A DNA stretch of 64,000 nucleotides from Oecophyllibacter saccharovorans (GCF_006542375.1 NZ_CP038143.1:1-64000), one strand, 5' to 3'. Positions 37,109 through 46,192 are shown, counted from the stretch's first letter. The notes: generated by a model not told the origin, from the letters alone. A program made the numbers and translations.

Positions 37109-37945
37109 TCAGATCGCGTAACCCAGCTTGCGCAGGCGCTGCACGAAACTCCGGTGACGGAGGCGACTCAACCCGTAGGCCACCCGAGCCAGACCGCGCT
37201 GCAGACCGGAACGGGGGGTCAGGCCACTGGCCTTGAGGATCATCGCGGTCACACGGTCGAAATGTTTCTGCCGGTACACCCCAAGCGCACCTGCCATGTA
37301 AGCCGCCGTACAGCGCCCGTGATCGTAAGGAAGGGCTGCCGGTTCATTGGTGATGTGGTAAGCGGTCGCCAGCTCGTCATCCTCACTTTCCATGACGCGC
37401 CCGAGAGCGATCCGCAGCCGTGCCCAGCGGCCCAGCTTCTCGCGGGCCAGGTAACGCTTCATGTGGTCGTAGAACAGCTTGAAATGCCGGAATTCATCAG
37501 CGGCAATCTGCTTGCACAGCTGTTTGAGGACAGGCTCCTCCGTCGCATCGGCCAGAGCGGAATAATAGGAGGAGGTTCCGGTCTCCACCATGCAACGGGC
37601 AATCAGCTCGCCTGTGCGGGAGCCACGGATGGAAGTATCCAGATCGGTATCAATCCGGTAGGCCTCACGATACCGCCGAAAGGCGTCTTTATAGTCCCAT
37701 TCCGGATCCGCCAGCATGGCCCAGCGGCCCAGCGCATCTCCGTGCTGTACCTCTTCATCAGCCCAGCTTTCAGCCAGGGTGGAAAATTCCGCATCATCGG
37801 CAAAGACATGCTGCAGATACCGCGTGTAGTCAGGCGCATTGCGCTCGACCACCGAAGCGGCCTTGATCAGCGGGATGAGAGCGGGATCAAGCTTTGACGG
37901 GTCGAAGGCTTCCCAGTCCAGTTGATCTATCGTCCAGTGTTTCAT
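37109..37945 (-). CDS. Ferritin-like diiron protein
   Basis: A 278-residue helical protein with a two-fold ligand pattern typical of diiron carboxylate proteins: E34, then E65-x-x-H68 (DEEVQHG), E121, then E151-x-x-H154 (DEFRHFKLF). The first pair resembles the E-E-x-R-H-G element of acyl-ACP desaturases. A desaturase, oxygenase or iron-handling role is possible; the substrate cannot be told. ATG 37945 ([10 protein letters not shown]) is chosen because the helical domain starts there. It is divergent from bioB with 175 bp between. Confidence 0.78.
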   Translation of the reverse strand: MKHWTIDQLDWEAFDPSKLDPALIPLIKAASVVERNAPDYTRYLQHVFADDAEFSTLAESWADEEVQHGDALGRWAMLADPEWDYKDAFRRYREAYRIDTDLDTSIRGSRTGELIARCMVETGTSSYYSALADATEEPVLKQLCKQIAADEFRHFKLFYDHMKRYLAREKLGRWARLRIALGRVMESEDDELATAYHITNEPAALPYDHGRCTAAYMAGALGVYRQKHFDRVTAMILKASGLTPRSGLQRGLARVAYGLSRLRHRSFVQRLRKLGYAI

Positions 37946-38108
37946 GACCTGCCACCCCTGCCCTTTCTCTGCTGCTGGCTTCTCTGAGCTTTTCCTGAGG
38001 CCGGGGCAACAGCAGCCCCCAAGGCCCCGACCATCGTTTTCAGATGGCACGTCAGCCGGGTTTTGGGTAGGTGTTAGCCTGCCTATATCTTCCAAGAACA
38101 GATTAAAC

Positions 38109-38120
38109 AGGAGTCACGTT
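38109..38120 (+). promoter_or_regulatory. Ribosome binding site fixing the bioB TTG start
   Basis: AGGAG at 38109-38113 with a 7-nt spacer precedes TTG 38121. This is the only well-spaced site near the beginning of the conserved BioB sequence, and no in-frame ATG occurs there. Confidence 0.65.
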
Positions 38121-39185
38121 TTGACCTCCGCTGCCCGCCTGACTTCTTCCCCCACTTCTACGGACCTTCCTGTCGGACCTGTTGCCGCTGACTTGCCCCC
38201 CCTCCCTTCGTCGGCGCTGCGCCATGACTGGACGCGGGCGGAAGTTGAAGCCCTGTTGTCTCTTCCCTTTCCCGAACTCATCTTTCAGGCCCAGAGCCTG
38301 CATCGTCAGTTTTTCGACCCGACTCGCGTGCAGATCTCAACGCTGCTGTCCATAAAGTCCGGCGGCTGCCCCGAAGACTGCGCCTATTGCCCGCAGAGCG
38401 CGCAGCATGAAAAACGCATGGCGCATGAAATGCTGATGCCGCTTGAGAAAGTCATGGCTGAAGCCAGAGCAGCCAAGGCCGGTGGTGCAACCCGTTTCTG
38501 CATGGGGGCTGCCTGGCGGGCCCCCAAGGACCGTGATCTCGACCCGGTCTGCAGGATGGTTGAGGAAGTGCATGGACTGGGGCTCGAAACCTGCCTGACA
38601 ATCGGCATGCTGACCGCTTCGCAGGCGGAGCGCCTGCAGCAGGCCGGACTGGATTATTACAATCACAACCTGGATACGTCGGAAGAATTCTACGGCACCA
38701 TCATCTCGACGCGCAGCTACCAGGACCGGCTTGATACCCTGGCGCATGTACGCGATGCCGGTATCAAGATCTGCTGCGGGGGCATCATCGGTATGGGTGA
38801 AGACCTGTCTGACCGCGCCGGACTGCTCATGACGCTGGCCAATCTTCCGGTGCATCCGGAAAGCGTTCCCATCAATCTGCTGGTCCGGGTCCAGGGCACC
38901 CCGTTGGGCGAAGCTGAAGCAGTGGATCCGATCACTTTCGCCCGCGTCATCGCCGCAGCGCGGATCATGATGCCCGCCAGTCATGTCCGCCTGGCAGCGG
39001 GACGGGAGAACATGTCCGAAGCGGCACATGCGCTGTGCTTTCTGGCAGGCGCCAACTCAATCTTCTGGGGCGAAAAGCTGCTGACCACGCCCAACCCGGC
39101 CGAAAACCGTGACCGGCAGCTGCTGGATCTTCTGGGCATGCAGCCGGCTTTCCAGGCCGCCTCCGTGCCTCAACCTTTAGACTGA
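38121..39185 (+). CDS. bioB: Biotin synthase
   Basis: A 354-residue radical-SAM enzyme inserting sulfur into dethiobiotin. The SAM [4Fe-4S] cysteines are C83, C87 and C90 in [16 protein letters not shown]-barrel motifs include [12 protein letters not shown] and the GGIIGMGED loop. The start is a TTG with a good ribosome binding site. It gives an N-terminal extension of about 30 Ser/Pro/Ala-rich residues before the conserved core. It stands alone, without other bio genes, divergent from the ferritin-like gene. Confidence 0.95.
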   Translation: MTSAARLTSSPTSTDLPVGPVAADLPPLPSSALRHDWTRAEVEALLSLPFPELIFQAQSLHRQFFDPTRVQISTLLSIKSGGCPEDCAYCPQSAQHEKRMAHEMLMPLEKVMAEARAAKAGGATRFCMGAAWRAPKDRDLDPVCRMVEEVHGLGLETCLTIGMLTASQAERLQQAGLDYYNHNLDTSEEFYGTIISTRSYQDRLDTLAHVRDAGIKICCGGIIGMGEDLSDRAGLLMTLANLPVHPESVPINLLVRVQGTPLGEAEAVDPITFARVIAAARIMMPASHVRLAAGRENMSEAAHALCFLAGANSIFWGEKLLTTPNPAENRDRQLLDLLGMQPAFQAASVPQPLD

Positions 39186-39192
39186 GCAAACC

Positions 39193-39224
39193 CAGAGGCT
39201 GCTACTTCTGGGAAGCAGCCTCTG
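39193..39224. terminator. Hairpin between convergent bioB and lipoprotein gene
   Basis: An 11-bp perfect stem CAGAGGCTGCT (39193-39203) / AGCAGCCTCTG (39214-39224) has a 10-nt loop. It begins 8 bp after the bioB stop and overlaps the last codons of the minus-strand lipoprotein gene. There is no T-run, so it may act by stabilising the 3' end or with Rho. Confidence 0.55.
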
Positions 39225-40023
39225 CGTTCCGGCTGGCCTCGATAACAGTCTGCAGACGGGCCGCCCCGTCTGTATCGCCACTAGCGTCAAGAGCACGTGC
39301 TTCCAGGCTGAGCGCACGCCGCATGTCGCCATAGTCGAACTCCGTGCGCCAGCCAGCAGCCGCCTTGCCGGCAAGCGTAATGGCAGCCATCCACTGGTGG
39401 GAGAGATAGGCCTGCAACGCCTGGACTTCCTGTACCCCGGCCGCCAGCACGCTTCCTTCAGGCACATGCTGCAGCTGCGCCAGAACCGCTGTAACGCCCT
39501 GCAGGTCTCCCAGCTGTCCTTCAGCCAGGCCTTCCATCACCAGGGCCGCACTTACCGTGGCTGGATCAGGGGCCTTCTGAGCCAACCGGGCCTGCTGGCA
39601 GGCCCCTTCCCAGTTACCCAGTTTGAGATAGGCGGCTGCACGGACCAGATGCAGATCAGCACGCAGGGGCCAATGCCGCAGGAGCAAAGCCTGCTCCACG
39701 CGGTCCAACGTTTTTAAAGCGCCCTGGGGATTGCCGGCGCGCAGCTCTGCAGTGGCCAGGTTGAAACCTGCATCGTGGATTTCCCGCGCATCATCAGCAA
39801 TGAAAGCCCGCTGCAGGGCCAGACGGTACTGGCCGGCCGCCTGCCCCATCTGACCGAGGTCAAAGACACTCCTGCCGGTTTCCATCGCATCCGCATAATG
39901 CGGATCATTCCATGGCTGGCGCGCACTGCCGCACCCTGCCAGGACCGCCAGGCTGCAGAGAATGCCCAGACGACCCGGCAAGGTCACGGCGCTGAGCGCA
40001 GAACAATAAAAGGCACGTTTCAT
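39202..40023 (-). CDS. TPR-like outer membrane lipoprotein of the MCE operon
   Basis: A 273-residue lipoprotein with a signal peptide ending in the lipobox LAGC. It is followed by helical TPR-like repeats (AAGQYRLALQRAF, NLATAELRAGNPQGALKTL, AAYLKLGNWEGACQQAR). ATG 40023 has GGAAG upstream. A GTG at 40038 that overlaps the mlaD stop (GTGA) is an alternative. It is the last gene of the MCE operon, in the place often taken by an auxiliary lipoprotein, so a periplasmic link to the outer membrane is inferred. Confidence 0.78.
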   Translation of the reverse strand: MKRAFYCSALSAVTLPGRLGILCSLAVLAGCGSARQPWNDPHYADAMETGRSVFDLGQMGQAAGQYRLALQRAFIADDAREIHDAGFNLATAELRAGNPQGALKTLDRVEQALLLRHWPLRADLHLVRAAAYLKLGNWEGACQQARLAQKAPDPATVSAALVMEGLAEGQLGDLQGVTAVLAQLQHVPEGSVLAAGVQEVQALQAYLSHQWMAAITLAGKAAAGWRTEFDYGDMRRALSLEARALDASGDTDGAARLQTVIEASRNAEAASQK

Positions 40024-40034
40024 ACGCTTCCGCC

Positions 40035-40970
40035 TCACGGCTGCACGGCCGAGGCAGGCAGGCGGCCGGCGCTGCCCTTGCTGCCTGAACCGCCCAGGAA
40101 CCAGAGCGAGCGTATCTGCTGGGTCAGCTTTCTCAGGCTTTCGGTCGTGGCCTCGGCCTCTGTCAGCAGCGTGGGAAGCTGGGAAGTGGAGACAGCCGCA
40201 TTGTGTGCGGTCTGGTGAATGTCGGGCAAGGTCGCTTTCAGGCTCACATCGGTGCGGGTGAAGATCTGGTTGAGCTTGGCTTCCAGAGGCTGCAGGCCGA
40301 GGGCTGCCTTGTTGAGGTCGGCCAGCACCTGATTGGCGCGATCCACAGTCTCGCGGCTGGTCAGCAAGGCACCGGCCGTTCCCTTGCCATCTCTCAGCTC
40401 AGCCAGAATCTGATTGATCTGCGCGGTGATGTCCTGAACATTTTTCATGGTCGGCACCAGTGTGGCCTGCAGCTGAGCAACGGTTTTGGTGATCATGTCA
40501 GCCGGATTGGGCTCTGTGACGGCTCTGAGAACCGCATAGCTCCAGTCCAGGGGCTGGCCGCGGCCCCGCGATATGTCGATATAACTGGCGCCCGTCACCA
40601 CAAAGCGGCGCCGGATGACGGCCTTGCTGTCAGTACGGATGAAGGGCTTGAACTGTGGCTCGATCGTGCCGACGGCGTAAAGCCGCCCTTCCTGATTGAG
40701 GTCCAGCTGACGGATCTCCCCTGCCCGCACCCCCATAACCTCGATGTCATTGCCCACCGCCAGGCCCGCAAGGCCATTCTGGGGCAGAACAAAGTAGATG
40801 CGCGCTGAAGGCGTCAGCCACTGCTTCAGCACGCCTGCCTCGATAATGGCAGCGGCAAAAAGAATGACGGAGCCAAGGACCAGCAGGCCAACCCATTCAT
40901 CGGCATACCGGTTGCGAAAAAGCGGGATGGCACTGTCGGTGGCGGCAGATTTCCGGAGCCGAAACATCAC
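40035..40970 (-). CDS. MlaD-like MCE-domain protein
   Basis: A 311-residue MCE protein. It has one membrane helix at about 27-45, an MCE domain at about 55-135 (VYFVLP-like strand, NGLAGLAVGNDIEVMGVRAG, ASYIDISRG), then a helical rod to about 290. MCE rings carry lipids across the periplasm. It starts within the ATPase-like gene stop (ATGA overlap) and is followed directly by the lipoprotein gene. The MCE domain itself looks intact. Confidence 0.9.
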   Translation of the reverse strand: MMFRLRKSAATDSAIPLFRNRYADEWVGLLVLGSVILFAAAIIEAGVLKQWLTPSARIYFVLPQNGLAGLAVGNDIEVMGVRAGEIRQLDLNQEGRLYAVGTIEPQFKPFIRTDSKAVIRRRFVVTGASYIDISRGRGQPLDWSYAVLRAVTEPNPADMITKTVAQLQATLVPTMKNVQDITAQINQILAELRDGKGTAGALLTSRETVDRANQVLADLNKAALGLQPLEAKLNQIFTRTDVSLKATLPDIHQTAHNAAVSTSQLPTLLTEAEATTESLRKLTQQIRSLWFLGGSGSKGSAGRLPASAVQP

Positions 40971-41707
40971 AAGCCTCGCATGGGGTTCAGTCCCCCGTCG
41001 CTAAGACGCAAGAACTGCATGTCTTCCTGCGCGTAATCTTTCCAGACCGACCGGTCCGATGCAATCCAGACTACCGCACATCCCCGGTCGCACGCCATGG
41101 TCATCTGCCCCAGGAAAGCATTGTAGAGATCTTCGGGCTCGCGTGAAATCGGGTCTGCCAGAAGCAGCAGGATCGGCTCTCCCATGAAAGCCCGGACATA
41201 TTCCGAGCGCCTCCGGTCCAGAAAGGACATATGGGGCGGCATTTCAATCGGAAGACCCGGCAGGCCGAATATCTCGCTTAAGGTAGTGGCCTGGTCGACC
41301 AGCTCATCGAGCGGGGTATAGGTGTGGTAAAGCGAGGGGGCCAGGATATTGATCTGCATAGGGTCGAAATCGATCCACCCCGCCTCCTCGCCGACGCGTC
41401 CCATTAATCCCCTCAATGCGTTGGTGCGTCGCTCGTCCAGGGTCTGCCAGTCCAGGCCCAGGCATTTCGCGCTTCCGCTTGCCAAGGTGAACATGCCTGC
41501 ACACAGGTCGGTGAAGCGCTGCGCCAGCTGTGAATCATGGCATTCTATCAGCGCGCATTCTCCCGCCGCCAAAGTGAGGCTGTAGGCAACGGGGGAGACC
41601 CCTTCATCAATGTAAAGGGGGCGGGCTTCCGACAGTTCCAGAACCGGGCCGAGCGGCAGGACTGCAAGATCTTCGGTGAGAGCCGGGGTCTTCTTGTTAC
41701 GCCGCAT
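40967..41707 (-). CDS. MlaF-like ABC ATPase homologue with degenerate catalytic motifs
   Basis: A 246-residue protein in the MlaF position, with the length and strand pattern of an ABC nucleotide-binding domain. Every nucleotide motif is eroded. The Walker A region is GECALIECHDSQLAQRF (49-65), with no GKS/T. The signature region is MSFLDRRR (160-167) instead of LSGGxRRR. Walker B is LLLLADP (180-186), lacking the Asp-Glu pair. The H-loop His is absent from WIASDRS (214-220). The frame is uninterrupted and the gene is coupled to both neighbours, so it is a maintained protein rather than a decayed gene. It is inferred to be a structural pseudo-ATPase. Confidence 0.75.
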   Translation of the reverse strand: MRRNKKTPALTEDLAVLPLGPVLELSEARPLYIDEGVSPVAYSLTLAAGECALIECHDSQLAQRFTDLCAGMFTLASGSAKCLGLDWQTLDERRTNALRGLMGRVGEEAGWIDFDPMQINILAPSLYHTYTPLDELVDQATTLSEIFGLPGLPIEMPPHMSFLDRRRSEYVRAFMGEPILLLLADPISREPEDLYNAFLGQMTMACDRGCAVVWIASDRSVWKDYAQEDMQFLRLSDGGLNPMRGL

Positions 41708-41710
41708 TTT

Positions 41711-42673
41711 TCATCCGAACAGAGAATCGATCACCACATTGATGGTCAGGATCGAGAGAATGCCCCGGGAGAACCCGCGCGGAATCATGGTGGAAAGACT
41801 GTCGTTCTGGGTCACGTCCATCCCTGAAAGACAGCTGCTGAGACCGACGGAAAAACCGCTCAGGAGAAATTTGAGGGGAATGCCCAGATAATCAGGCTTG
41901 CTCACGCTGGCTGCGACCTGAAACATGAAGGACCAAATCGGCATCGTGACGATACCCTGTGACCAGCAGACGATATAGCCCATCCCGAGAGCGACAACGC
42001 TGAAAATCACGCCGAGCGTAAAACCGCTGACAGTCATGGCGACCGTGCGGGGCACGATGAGCGCAATGAACGGGTCAATTCCCATCCCGCTCAGGATGCG
42101 CAGTTTCCCGGCTGTCGTCAGCACACCCAGCTGGGCAACGATCAGCATACCGGAGCGGCCGAGCAGGATGACACCCACCAGAACAGGGGCGATTTCACGC
42201 ACCAGGACACGCGCCAGGATGCTGCCGGTCATCTGGGTCATGCCTGCAAAACCCAGCCAGAACACGGCCTGGGCCACAATGCCCAGACCACTGATCACAG
42301 CGACCACCAGAACACTCAGCAATCCCCCGCCCGTGGACTGACGCAATGAACGCCAGAATTCCATCCGGACAAGGCGCCGCCATGTCAGCGGCTGAACAGC
42401 CTGGCAGATAACCCCCCAGCTCGAGCCGATCAGAACCAGCATGAAACGCGACTGCATCCGGACGAAATGCCCGGTCAGCACCAGCAGATTCTGGATGACC
42501 GCAAATCTTTCCGCAGCCCGCAGGGGAACAGGCAGAGGGCTCTGATCTTTCGGAGCAGGCGCGGTATTTTTCTTCTGACCCGCGGAAACGCCGCTTACGG
42601 CGCGGTCTTCAGCTGGCTGAGGGGCGCGCGGCGTACCTGAAGGGGGCAGGCCATGTTCCGGTGAGACGTTCAT
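41711..42673 (-). CDS. MlaE-like MCE transporter permease
   Basis: A 320-residue permease. About 50 Pro/Ala/Gln-rich residues precede the first amphipathic helix, and five membrane helices follow from about 115. The MlaE core is recognisable: REIAPVLVGVILLGRSG (159-175) and GMGIDPFIALIVPR (196-209). In the cytosolic coupling segment the usual AELG-x-M-x-x-x-E-Q reads AQLGVLTTAGKL (180-191), so both acidic residues are missing. The start overlaps the sensor gene stop by one base (TGATG). Confidence 0.85.
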   Translation of the reverse strand: MNVSPEHGLPPSGTPRAPQPAEDRAVSGVSAGQKKNTAPAPKDQSPLPVPLRAAERFAVIQNLLVLTGHFVRMQSRFMLVLIGSSWGVICQAVQPLTWRRLVRMEFWRSLRQSTGGGLLSVLVVAVISGLGIVAQAVFWLGFAGMTQMTGSILARVLVREIAPVLVGVILLGRSGMLIVAQLGVLTTAGKLRILSGMGIDPFIALIVPRTVAMTVSGFTLGVIFSVVALGMGYIVCWSQGIVTMPIWSFMFQVAASVSKPDYLGIPLKFLLSGFSVGLSSCLSGMDVTQNDSLSTMIPRGFSRGILSILTINVVIDSLFG

Positions 42674-45012
42674 CAGCGCCGCCCTGCCAGAATATAGGTT
42701 TGGGTGATGCCTTCACCCGGAAGATAGAATTCACCACGCGGCCGGAAGAGGAAATAATTGCGCATGATCTGGTAAGCCTGGTCAGACACCTGGATCTGCC
42801 CGCCATCCGGCGCCGTGCGCGCCAGAAGCTCTGCCACACCAAGACCCGTTCCCCAGACATTGAAAATGCTCGGATCTTTCCCCAGGCGCGCAGCCAGAAT
42901 GGGGCCGATGTCAATCCCGATCCGGATCATGACCTGCGAATTCTGGCTGAGCAGAGCAGTCAGGCTCGCTTCCCTGATGGCAATGGCCGCTTCGGCCAGG
43001 CGCAGCAACGTGGCCGGCTCAGGCGTCTGGCTGCAGCCCCCCAGCAGGATAAGACGGTTGCCGGTCACCTGCAGGGAGAAAACACCATATTGCCGCGCCA
43101 GCTGCTGGATGGTGTCGGAAAGCTGACCGATGAGCTGCAGCGTCTGTTCAGCCCCCTCTTTCTGTTCAGTGAAGGCTTCTGCGAATTCCAGAACCATGAC
43201 AGGCACCTGCGGATACAGACCGCTGGCTGGCAGCCCCCCGCTTCCCTCGCCCGGCGGGATAAGAAATCCTTCCACCATGTGAAGCGGGCCGGGCTTGGGT
43301 GCCTTGGCCAGGGTTTTCTCGAGATCCCCGGCACCGACGCTGTCGAGCTGGACTGCTGTTTTCTGGAGCTGGGCAAACCGCACCGCCACGACTGCCGCCA
43401 CCAGCGCCAGAACACGGTCAAGCCCATCCAGCTGCTGCGGGTCTTCAATCATGATCACGCCCAGCGGCTGGTGGAGGTCCTGCACGGGCAGATAGACCAG
43501 ATGCGTCGTGCCGGCCGGGCGCATGACGAGCCGCTGGAAAGCCTGGTATTGCGGGTCGGTCGCCGCATCAGGGATATTGACTAGATGCGGGGTGGTGAGA
43601 TTGTCGAACAGGGCCGGACAGGCCGCCCGTGTGAGCTCCATCCCTGAGCCATGCACGTCTTTGGGACGGTCGAACACATCCTCACACAGAAGGCGGTTGC
43701 CATCGGGCAGCAGCCGCCAGATCCCGGCCCGCTGCGCTGCGGCACGTTCTGTAAGCACTTCCGTCAGGATGGGTACCTCACGGTGCGGGTCCAGAAGTCC
43801 GGGCGTATTGGCCACTTTCAGCAGCAGGGCATTGTCGATGAGGTTGTTTTCCTTGTTGGTCTCGATCACCCGCTTCAGGGAGTTCACCCGCCGGCCCTGG
43901 AAGATGAGACCGCAGGCCAGCAGACAGGCCAGACCGACGATCAGCAGCGAGAAGTAGACCGTCTGTTTCTGGATGACCTGGGCAAAGCTCGCAAAGTCAT
44001 TTTCAGGCGCATTCAGAATCAGGACCCATGAATGTTTAGCCAGCGGCATGGCCGAGGCCATGGTGACGTAATCCTTGCCACGCGCCCGGATAATGCCTGC
44101 ACCCGGCCCCAGGATCCGGAACATGTTGAGTGCGCGGGTGAAAACCGGCTGCGTGACAGGATTGAGATAAACATTCGCCGCCTGGAAACCGGGCTTGCCC
44201 AGATCAGCCATGTTGTGGCCAGCAATCACCTGTCCTGAAAGGCTGACAATCACCGCTTGGCCGCTTTTGCCCACCTTGAGACTGTTGAGGAAGTTCGTCA
44301 GCTGGTTCAGAGAAATATTGATCGCAAACACCACTTCACGCCCGTTGAGGGTACGGATGGCGATTGAGGCCGTCACGATGAACTGATGGGTCTGGGGATA
44401 GGGGTACGGGTCACTCCAGAAGATCCGGTCAATACCCTTGCGGTTGGCCTTGTGAAGAGCGCCCTGGTACCAGGGCAGCGTCGTGGGATTGAAATCATGC
44501 GCAGGTGTTGCACCCTGCTGCAGCACTTCGCCGTCCAGATTGACCAGGAGATGCTGGAAGTCCGGCTGCCCCTTGGCATCAACACCCAGAATGGTTTCCT
44601 GAAAGTTCTGCCCTTCCCTGCTGACACGCCAGAATTCGCCATTCTGGTTGGCGAGGTAGAAGCCATCCACCTGTGGCACGTTGCGCAGAATGGAGCGGCT
44701 GAGCAGCAGGAAGATGTTGGCATTGGCCGCCGGCGAGGCCAGGTTCAGCATGTCATGGGCCAGAACCGTGCTGGAAATGGCGGGCGAAAGATAGTTGCTC
44801 ACCTCCTGCGTGATGTAGCGCTGCTGACTGCGCAGGAGATCGTTGGTCAGGCTGATTGCACCTGCGCGGGTGGCCTTGTAGCTGTGCCAGCTGACAAGAG
44901 CGATCGCGCCGATGACCAGGAGCACACCTGCAATGGGCGCCAGAACCTGCAGGATCTGCCAGCGTCTGTTGACCGGGCTGATCAGGGGATTGACGATTTC
45001 ATCGCTAGGCAA
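42673..45012 (-). CDS. Membrane sensor: Cache, GAF and degenerate class III cyclase domain
   Basis: A 779-residue protein: membrane helix at about 22-42, periplasmic double-Cache-type sensor at about 50-345 (WSDPYPYPQTHQFIVTAS at 199-216), second helix at about 352-372, GAF-like domain at about 390-550, and a C-terminal cyclase homology domain at about 603-779. The cyclase fold is clear (RIGIDIGPILAARLG, FNVWGTGLGVAELL). Both metal Asp positions are lost (VLEFAEAF 607-614; VTGNRLIL 649-656), as are the transition-state Asn and Arg. The start is TTG 45012 with CGAGGAAC upstream. It is the first gene of the MCE operon and probably a non-catalytic signalling module. Confidence 0.8.
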   Translation of the reverse strand: MPSDEIVNPLISPVNRRWQILQVLAPIAGVLLVIGAIALVSWHSYKATRAGAISLTNDLLRSQQRYITQEVSNYLSPAISSTVLAHDMLNLASPAANANIFLLLSRSILRNVPQVDGFYLANQNGEFWRVSREGQNFQETILGVDAKGQPDFQHLLVNLDGEVLQQGATPAHDFNPTTLPWYQGALHKANRKGIDRIFWSDPYPYPQTHQFIVTASIAIRTLNGREVVFAINISLNQLTNFLNSLKVGKSGQAVIVSLSGQVIAGHNMADLGKPGFQAANVYLNPVTQPVFTRALNMFRILGPGAGIIRARGKDYVTMASAMPLAKHSWVLILNAPENDFASFAQVIQKQTVYFSLLIVGLACLLACGLIFQGRRVNSLKRVIETNKENNLIDNALLLKVANTPGLLDPHREVPILTEVLTERAAAQRAGIWRLLPDGNRLLCEDVFDRPKDVHGSGMELTRAACPALFDNLTTPHLVNIPDAATDPQYQAFQRLVMRPAGTTHLVYLPVQDLHQPLGVIMIEDPQQLDGLDRVLALVAAVVAVRFAQLQKTAVQLDSVGAGDLEKTLAKAPKPGPLHMVEGFLIPPGEGSGGLPASGLYPQVPVMVLEFAEAFTEQKEGAEQTLQLIGQLSDTIQQLARQYGVFSLQVTGNRLILLGGCSQTPEPATLLRLAEAAIAIREASLTALLSQNSQVMIRIGIDIGPILAARLGKDPSIFNVWGTGLGVAELLARTAPDGGQIQVSDQAYQIMRNYFLFRPRGEFYLPGEGITQTYILAGRR

Positions 45013-45184
45013 GTGCTTACGTTCCTCGACAAGACGCTCACATCACAGGCGCGAAACTGGCTTTCCGAACCCCATGCCCGCCTCCTGGCAGCTGGTGCGA
45101 GGAGTGCCGGACTGCGCCCGTTGCCGAAACATGGCCCCACAACTCAGTCCAGCTCGTTTGGGAGCGGGCAATGAATGCACTATT

Positions 45185-46192
45185 ATGCGCCTGATGATGA
45201 ATCGCAACCACCTTTCTCCGCCCTTTCTTCCGCATCCGGACCGATCGGTTCTTTCCATAAGCGGCGGGGACCGGATCGCTTTTCTCCAGGGCCTGATTAC
45301 GGCTGATCTCAAAGGAGAGCGCCCGGCTTCTGCAGGCAGGGCTTCCGCAGCTGTCCCTCATCAGACCGGGGACTGGGCGCCTGTTGCAGCCACACCTTGC
45401 AATTGGAGCGCGCTCCTCACCCCCCAGGGACGGATCGAAGCTCTTTTCTTCGTCTTCTCCACGCCCGATGCTCTTCTGATCGATGTCCCTGCTTCCGTTG
45501 CCCAGGCCCTGCAGCAGCGCCTGCAGCGCTTCCGCCTGCGGGCTGACGTGGTTCTGGCAATGACGGATCTGCAGGTCATAACCGGCCTTGCAGAGCTGTC
45601 CCCCCAATCCGGCCACTGCCTTTTTCCTGCTACAGCCCTGCCCGCTCTGCAAGCCATAGCACCTGATCCCCGCACCCCGCAGGCAGGCTTGCGGGCGTTG
45701 GTAAGCCCCGATTTTCCAGCCAACCTGACCACCCCAGACCGCCCGCCGGAAACCTGGCAGTCACGGCGGCTGAAACTTGGCCTGCCGGAATGGGAGGACA
45801 TTGAGCCGGGCCGCACATTGGCCCTCGAAGCCGACCTGGACTGTCTGGGAGGCGTGTCATGGACCAAAGGCTGTTACATGGGCCAGGAAGTAACGGCCCG
45901 GACTCATTACCGGGGGCTGCTGAAACGTCGTCTGATACCAGTAGAGCTTGATGAGGGAGAGTTTCCCACCCTACCTGAAAACCTTCCCCTTGTTCTTGAC
46001 GGACGGGAAGTCGGCGAAGTCCGATCACGCTTGGGGAAGCGGGGAATTGCCTTGCTGCACAGAACGGCCTGGGGAAACGAGACGCTCAAACTGGCCGATG
46101 GCCGGAATGTCCGCAGCCCGTGGCCAGCCTGGCTGCCAGACTTCTCCCCGGCTAGTTCCGATGCCGCTCCTGCTGGAGTTCCGACCCCGTGA
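45185..46192 (+). CDS. ygfZ: Folate-binding YgfZ/GcvT-family protein
   Basis: A 335-residue protein (IBA57 family) that supports Fe-S cluster enzymes in a tetrahydrofolate-dependent way. The signature KGCYMGQEVTAR with its conserved Cys is present at about 235-246. The beginning LSISGGDRIAFLQGLITADL matches the family N-terminus. ATG 45185 is used; 45194 and 45197 are close in-frame alternatives, and no strong ribosome binding site discriminates them. It overlaps hisI by four bases. Confidence 0.9.
   Translation: MRLMMNRNHLSPPFLPHPDRSVLSISGGDRIAFLQGLITADLKGERPASAGRASAAVPHQTGDWAPVAATPCNWSALLTPQGRIEALFFVFSTPDALLIDVPASVAQALQQRLQRFRLRADVVLAMTDLQVITGLAELSPQSGHCLFPATALPALQAIAPDPRTPQAGLRALVSPDFPANLTTPDRPPETWQSRRLKLGLPEWEDIEPGRTLALEADLDCLGGVSWTKGCYMGQEVTARTHYRGLLKRRLIPVELDEGEFPTLPENLPLVLDGREVGEVRSRLGKRGIALLHRTAWGNETLKLADGRNVRSPWPAWLPDFSPASSDAAPAGVPTP

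Noticed and set aside
40967..41707. Treating the MlaF-like gene as a pseudogene
   Set aside because: The frame is uninterrupted, the length is normal and both neighbours are translationally coupled. Loss is confined to catalytic motifs, so a maintained pseudo-enzyme fits better.
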